The notes under the pieces were generated by a model. It worked only from the letters and a program-made list of their open reading frames with translations, made no database searches and was not told the DNA's origin. This document shows positions 59,901 through 64,000 of a stretch of DNA of 64,000 bases, in pieces. Within the stretch, counting starts at the first letter, position 1. Every line of letters begins with the position of its first letter. Made by a program: the position numbers and the translations under genes. This DNA is from Symbiodinium kawagutii (taxonomy: Eukaryota; Sar; Dinophyceae; Suessiales; Symbiodiniaceae): assembly GCA_009767595.1 (NCBI GenBank), contig VSDK01020374.1, positions 506,560-570,559 on the forward strand, written 5' to 3'.

Positions 59901-60709
59901 ACCACTAAAAATATATTTTTAGCAATGGATCTATAAGCCACCAAGTTATAATGGTCAGAAATATGGCTATAATGGTCAGTTGATAATGATCATGGAAGAT
60001 GACCGTTGATAATGAACAGTTGCTGGTTATAATCATTCTTGATCATTATCAACTGTGATCTTCCACCAGCCAATCATTTGTATGGTTGCCATTCCCAGAA
60101 GAAACATCTCTGGAACCGAGAAGACCAGATGGTTGTCCACGGAGATTGTTTTTTTTTGAAAAGGAAATTGCCATATTTGTTCGGAAGAATCCCAGGTTGA
60201 TCCTCTTTTTGCAGAGGTAGCCCCCATATGACATGTGAATCAGTAGAAACATTCCAACCACCATGTCACGTGTTGATTTGCCAAACAGATCTTAGATAAA
60301 ACATTGCCGCATATCCGACAAAAAGTGTCACTCGGTAATCAAGAGCAGTTTACCTGTCACTTTTCAGCAAATACGCAACAGCCCATACCTGGTTGGTCGG
60401 CTAGCGGGTTGACGTTGCTCAGCGATGCAGAGTTTACTGCTGTCCTTAGTGTTGCGCCCTGAAGGAGATGACTTCAACCTCTCCTCCATGGAATCCTTCT
60501 TTGCTGATATCTACCTCTGGGGTTGTGCCACCTCCACGTATCTTCCAGTGCATGCTGACACCATGGTCCATGGTCTTCTAACAGGATGGCGAAAAAGACA
60601 CCTGAGCAACGTTTGTCACTTGCCTTCCGTTGAAAAGAGCAGACGCCGCGGCGGTTCCATGCACAAATGTTGGGCAACAAGGCTGAACATTCAACCTGAA
60701 CAAGGATAA
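50849..60709 (+). CDS. fucosyltransferase-like protein, split gene of eight exons (5' end incomplete)
   Basis: Model by eye: exons 50849-50992, 52338-52401, 52477-52659, 55051-55118, 55360-55464, 56148-56264, 59720-59771 and 60465-60709, about 325 residues. All junctions keep reading phase. Motifs run in the order known for protein O-fucosyltransferase and alpha-1,2/1,6-fucosyltransferase families, which move fucose from GDP-fucose: GGAEGYTNQ with a following LLLLP strand, then VHWRRGDQ (the HxRRxD motif), SVNCQ, VYVATNEQ, and a C-terminal SSMESFFADIYL segment. Such enzymes act in ER or Golgi. Acceptors are AG|G throughout; donors are mostly GT, one GA, two read as GC. Introns range from 75 to about 3455 bp; one carries three MITEs and another the second N gap. 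The first coding exon and the exact C terminus are unresolved. Family call is from motifs only; acceptor specificity cannot be told. Confidence 0.65.
52338..52401 (+). CDS. fucosyltransferase-like gene, exon 2
   Basis: Acceptor CTCATCAG|G; reads VLVMDGMACLEKDANATDPSD and leaves in phase 1 at C|GTGATG. It joins exon 3 across a 75-bp intron. No family motif of its own. It is placed by phase and splice sites, so its 3' edge is the least certain of the internal exons. Confidence 0.5.
52477..52659 (+). CDS. fucosyltransferase-like gene, exon 3
   Basis: Acceptor CCCTGGCAG|GG, phase 1 to phase 1, about 61 codons containing WHHYWRLSSPSIFDSIPKVP, which resembles the region before the catalytic half in O-fucosyltransferase-like proteins. 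Donor TACG|GTGCTG. It joins exon 4 to give HRIYGNTDLF in frame. Confidence 0.6.
53179..53275. mobile_element. MITE family A copy, 97 bp, TA flanks
   Basis: Ends CTGGTTGGTGGTT and AATCACCAACCAG form an inverted repeat with one mismatch; TA (or TATA) lies on both sides, as left by Tc1/mariner-type transposition. The core holds ATTTTCCCTAG, TTAACAAC and TTGGTTGACTAATATTTTTC. It sits inside the 2.4-kb intron of the fucosyltransferase-like model. Confidence 0.7.
54196..54286. mobile_element. MITE family A copy
   Basis: Same core (ATTTTCCGAG, TGGTTGGTTGACAAG, TTTCATATGGG) and end AACTCCCAACCAG. Left end eroded. Confidence 0.6.
54749..54845. mobile_element. MITE family A copy
   Basis: CTGCTTGGTGG to CCACCAGGCAG, core CAAACATGTTTGTTTTCCCT and TTAACAAATGG. 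Third copy in the same intron. Confidence 0.65.
55051..55118 (+). CDS. fucosyltransferase-like gene, exon 4
   Basis: 68 bases, acceptor GATTCCAG|GC, donor CCCAG|GTACGT. Reads LDPPWHMPRTSQ and leaves in phase 0 straight into EYLDLFARMRRE of exon 5 across a 241-bp intron. Both splice sites match consensus well. Confidence 0.65.
55360..55464 (+). CDS. fucosyltransferase-like gene, exon 5 with HxRRGD motif
   Basis: Acceptor CTTTTACCAG|G. Reads EYLDLFARMRRELFQQKPYF followed by AVHWRRGDQLITKCK. VHWRRGD fits the conserved HxRRxD motif whose first Arg is essential in alpha-1,2/1,6- and O-fucosyltransferases. The inferred donor is AAG|GCAGTC, a GC donor; the open frame would otherwise end at TGA 11 codons later. 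Confidence 0.65.
56148..56264 (+). CDS. fucosyltransferase-like gene, exon 6 with VATNE motif
   Basis: Acceptor CTGTCGCCAG|GCC; reads ANRDRSVNCQNVEGL and ends DWPVYVATNEQ. The V-A-T-N-E motif is the second conserved block of this superfamily. The donor that lets exon 7 follow in frame is CAG|GAACCG, a GA donor. GT donors further on (56287, 56308) are possible but break similarity to the family. Confidence 0.6.
58429..59071. other. assembly gap (N x 643)
   Basis: Unsequenced; inside the sixth intron of the fucosyltransferase-like model and next to a duplicated hairpin unit. Confidence 1.
59118..59466. repeat. two copies of a hairpin unit, 190 bp apart
   Basis: Copies start at 59118 and 59308. 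Each has TTGGTACAATTGGTACAATT steps, then an arm TTGGTACCCTCTCAGGGTTTC whose near reverse complement (GAAACCATGAGAGGGTACCA) closes the unit about 100 bases on. The first copy begins 46 bases after the gap, so more copies may be hidden in it. Confidence 0.85.
59720..59771 (+). CDS. fucosyltransferase-like gene, exon 7
   Basis: 52 bases after acceptor AGTCGCCAG|G, reading DPETLAEMRLQGFRFRA. It continues ATNEQ from exon 6 as these proteins do. It leaves in phase 1, either at G|GCACTG or four codons later at a GT. The intron before it holds the 643-base N gap and a duplicated hairpin unit. Confidence 0.55.
59977..60055. repeat. 16-bp perfect inverted repeat
   Basis: CAGTTGATAATGATCA at 59977-59992 and its reverse complement at 60040-60055. 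It lies within the last intron of the fucosyltransferase-like model. Confidence 0.85.
60465..60709 (+). CDS. fucosyltransferase-like gene, last resolved exon
   Basis: Acceptor CCCTGAAG|G, phase 1; reads DDFNLSSMESFFADIYLWGC then ATSTYLPVHADTM. The M-E-x-F-x-x-D segment is typical of the C-terminal part of the family. The frame runs to TAA at 60707-60709, though GT sites at 60548 or later could splice to a further exon starting after the strong acceptor at about 60776 (TTTTCTGCAG). Confidence 0.5.
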
Positions 60710-62826
60710 GCCGGTAAAACCAAAGCCAATAGATGTCAATACTTGCAAATATGATACTCTTTTCTGCAGATAGCTGTATCTCACCAACCATCCCTGATGC
60801 TCAAGAATTGTTGCACCAACTTTCGTACTATACCCAGGACCGATCCCATACCAATCAACAGTTCACGGGTTGCCAGCCTTGTTGGACCAAAGGCCGACTT
60901 TTCAGCTCAAAGCCAGAGGCGGGTCCAAACAGCTGAGATGAAGTTGGACAGGTGATGAGAGGTGTATTTCCCTAAGGTCCGCTCCTGGTGTCATTTGATG
61001 TGGTAATTTGTCTAGCTTTCAATCGTGAAATTGTGAAGTGTATCAAGTCTTAGTGAGGCTTGACTTGTCGAGCTTGGAGACAGCGACATGCCTAATTATT
61101 AGCAAGCAACGAAACATGGCTATCTCAGGCATACAAATGGGGAAGTACATGCTCGTATAAGTGCTCCAGCATCGTTGTTTCTATCCCTTTGGTTGCCCCA
61201 ACGTTTGCACATTATTGCATGCATACGACATCATGCGACAGTGAACTGCACTTGCGCAGACATGCATACATATGAACATTTGTAAATAACAAATCATTTC
61301 ATATTTATATATATATAAATATATATTTATGTATATATCTACTGATATCATGTCATTTTTTGCAAATGCACATGCATATATCTATGCGTTGTTTGACGTA
61401 AATACATGTTTGCATATGTCTAAAAATGAAATGTGTGCATATCATGTATTAGTATTAGCTGATTTTTTTGTGCAGACCATGTAATTACACCTGCATGTGT
61501 GCCATGTGCGTGCGAATGTGTACATATATTATTATGCATATGTATACTTACTGTTACTTGTCTATTCGTGTTGACTTTGAGCACATACATACATTTGAAA
61601 TACATGTATGAAACTTAGATTTTTAGATACGCTAATGTGTGTATTTGATATGTTTGTGTGTAGATGTCGGGTATATGGAGTTACCCGCGCACATATTAGG
61701 TACATGTTTGGTTGAGAGCAAACATGCCTAATATGCAAAGATACAAGTAAAAATATTCGTATACCTGCGCGTGTAAATATTTGGTTATATTTTTAACAGG
61801 CGCTTGCATCTATATATAACTGCATTGGATGAAGCAAGAGACCAACACATGATACCTGGGAGGAAACTTTTCTTCCCAAACTACATATCAACGAGATTCG
61901 TTTAGCTGGAACTATTCCAATGATGTCAATGAGCCCCAATGAAACATGCTTCAAGGTTCAAGCCCTGTAACAAGCGGACGTTAACCAGTATTAAGCGTAC
62001 TCAAGCAGTATCAGTTGATTACATCCCCATTATGATCCATATCGCCGTCCTACTAGCAGACTGGATGCCCCCAAGTAAAGAGCACTGTCACCCATTTGTC
62101 CCATATGGTTAGTGTTGTGGGGGCTTATGTCATGCGGGGAAGCATTTCTGGCAATTTGTTTTTCTGACATCCTTTATACTCAAAAGTGATTTTAAGGTAC
62201 GTCCCAAGCTTGCTTGTTCAAGGCTTCCCGTACTGACAGACAACATCTCCTTTCTAAAGAAATCAATCAACTACCCTGGAAGTGCTGGCAAAAAAAGGGA
62301 AGATTACATCATGCTAAAGCCACCCAGTTTGATCAACTTCTATTCATAGGGGTGAGGCAAGCTTTCGTAAAGACATGAAATGTATTAATTGCTTTGCAGT
62401 ACCACAATCCATCATTGCCCATCATCTCCACATCATTGATCACTCTTAGCCATGAAAATCTAGAATTCCATCATCATTACCCATCATCATTGAAAACAAC
62501 CGATGAAAATCACTTGTTAATCCATATTAATCCTTCATTTTGATCCATCTCAGCCATGAAAGCCTCTTGGAATCTATTGCCTTAAAACTGATTCAAAGGA
62601 ATCCATTGTAGCCATGAAAGCCATCAGTTGAATCCATGTAGCCATGAAAGCCACCATTTTAATCCATTGTAGCCATGAAAACCTCTTCTTAGTCCAGCCT
62701 GTTAGTCCATTTTAGCCAATTTTAGCCATGAAACTCATCACCCAGCTCCCACCGGCTGCGATGTACACACCAGGTTGGCGCTAAAAACCGCTGGACCCTG
62801 AGCATCCGGGGTTGACCTCGCCGTTG
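60710..62826. other. AT-rich non-coding stretch
   Basis: A possible extra 3' exon at 60776-60936 (acceptor TTTTCTGCAG, frame to TGA). Then AT-rich sequence with ATATAT runs near 61310 and many CATACATA and TGTGTGC steps, and the CCATGAAA repeat. No gene seen. Confidence 0.5.
62545..62735. repeat. about 30-bp imperfect tandem repeat
   Basis: AATCCATTGTAGCCATGAAA units recur at about 30 to 35 base spacing (62611, 62641, 62672 and flanking weaker copies). Confidence 0.8.
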
Positions 62827-62916
62827 CTAGGGCGGTTTTGAACATGTTTGGCTTCCCCCAATATTTGGTTGGTTGATCAACGGATATTTTTCTGAGGGAA
62901 TGAAACCACCAGCCAG
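62827..62916. mobile_element. MITE family A copy
   Basis: CTAGGGCGGTTTTGAACATG to GAAACCACCAGCCAG; core TTGGTTGGTTGATCAACGG. Eroded pieces of the family also lie near 21960-22046 and 51298-51360. Confidence 0.55.
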
Positions 62917-63044
62917 CTAGTTACTACAGTTGAACGGGCAATATCCAGAAAGAATTGCGGAAGACACCAGCTGGCGAAACTGGTGATGCTGGTGCTTGGT
63001 GATGCCTTCACATCTGACCCCCCGCCATGGTTGCACATCACCAG

Positions 63045-63105
63045 GTCTCTCGCTGCAACGGCAGCTCTTCGTTGAGACCATGTGCCGGCAGCGCTGGGAG
63101 GTGCG
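63045..63105 (+). CDS. candidate internal exon with consensus splice sites
   Basis: 61 bases between a long pyrimidine tract ending ACATCACCAG|G and donor GTGCG|GTGAGC. One frame reads LSLQRQLFVETMCRQRWEV with nearly all third positions G or C. This is the best isolated exon in the last 3 kb; product unknown. Confidence 0.4.
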
Positions 63106-63335
63106 GTGAGCCCATAGTGCAGCTGACCTCCCAAGGGTGTTCCCACATGTTCCCACCAAATGGATCCAAGTGGTGGTCTCATGACTTTTTGATGATTGTC
63201 CGGGAGGTGTTCCCACTCGGTTTATCCCAAAGGTGTCCCCACTTGATGGTAACAAGTTCCAACCATCGCACTTTAATGTTTGCATTGGACCGCTGGCCAC
63301 CGATCTTCTCCAGAGAAACCTTTAGGGCTGCATAG

Positions 63336-63376
63336 TCATGGATTTCAAGGTGACCCTGGATCAGATCTTCAAATGA
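63336..63376 (+). CDS. possible short terminal exon
   Basis: After GGGCTGCATAG the frame reads MDFKVTLDQIFK and stops at TGA 63374-63376. Third positions favour G or C. It could end the gene that holds the exon at 63045, but the phases of the two do not meet directly. Confidence 0.2.
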
Positions 63377-64000
63377 GCATGTGTCATTCCAACGGTCGCT
63401 GCCTGTACATGCCTTTACAATCCTATGCAGCACATGCATTATAACTATTGTATACAACGCAATATGAGGAGCTGCATATTTGCTGGCTTTAGGTGGTCTA
63501 GTAAAGGAAATCCATCAAGAAAACGGGAGCCCAACTTGTATTCCAAAAACATTGCTATGATGGAAACAACTTCTGGCGCGAGGTGGCGAAGCGGCCGAAA
63601 AGGAAACATTCCATCTCCTAAGTTGCATCTGGAAGGGTCTGGCTTAGTTTCCACAGAGGCAATGCAAGCAAGCCTTTATTGAGTGGCTTAGTTGGATGAT
63701 CCAGAATAATCATTAGGAGTGCAACCGAAACAATTGGCAGGCACGACTTCACCTATAGCTGACTAACCTTCAGGGACCTACTGACATTCGCATAGAATAC
63801 ATGGTCTTGATGATCATCAGCAAGGGCACAAAAGCACCAGCAACGACTAAGCAGGATGAGTGTGCTGCGAGAAGTGCCACATAACTTCAATGTCTTCACG
63901 GATGCATGTACGTGTGTACTGGTACTTGTGCGGGTCAATGTTCTCCTGTCTAAAACTACCAATTTTACTGCTGTCCCACATGCTTTTTGGATGTTAATGA

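Noticed and set aside
1..64000. tRNA, rRNA, CRISPR or bacterial operon features
   Set aside because: No cloverleaf with a TTCGANTC-like arm, no rRNA blocks, no spaced direct repeats with unique spacers and no tightly packed frames were seen.

Overview
The window reads as a gene-poor stretch of a nuclear genome from a dinoflagellate, most likely of the Symbiodiniaceae type. This is inference. The grounds are: (1) a single long intronless gene whose 5' flank carries a partial copy of the dinoflagellate spliced leader; (2) short exons spread through long introns, with acceptors mostly of the form AG|G and donors that include GC and GA; (3) dense microsatellites, minisatellites and small terminal-inverted-repeat elements; (4) two runs of N (39254-39768 and 58429-59071), as expected of a draft scaffold. 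I saw no rRNA, tRNA, CRISPR array or bacterial operon structure.

Layout. 0-36 kb is mostly non-coding. It holds four families of short inverted-repeat elements, simple repeats, a near-perfect 33-bp minisatellite (32963-34282), and scattered stop-free, exon-like islands that I can only partly resolve. At 36212-37474 lies the one unambiguous single-exon gene, a 420-residue ETHE1-type persulfide dioxygenase with an N-terminal DUF442-like phosphatase-fold domain and an MGC acylation-type N terminus. A very AT-rich block follows (37.6-38.4 kb), then tandem repeats around the first gap. 42.6-48 kb holds several candidate plus-strand exons, two sets of which join in phase. From 50.8 to 60.7 kb I assembled by eye a split gene for a fucosyltransferase-like protein (HxRRGD and VATNE motifs, G-G-x-x-G-x-x-N-Q near the start). 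Its introns contain three copies of one MITE family and the second gap. The last 3 kb contain one good isolated exon and repeats.

Functionally the two recognisable genes are unrelated: sulfide/persulfide oxidation and protein or glycan fucosylation. Their closeness says nothing about a shared pathway. Exon calls other than these two genes rest on splice signals, third-position GC and reading phase, without homology. Many stop-poor segments read plausibly in several frames on both strands, so those calls carry low confidence.
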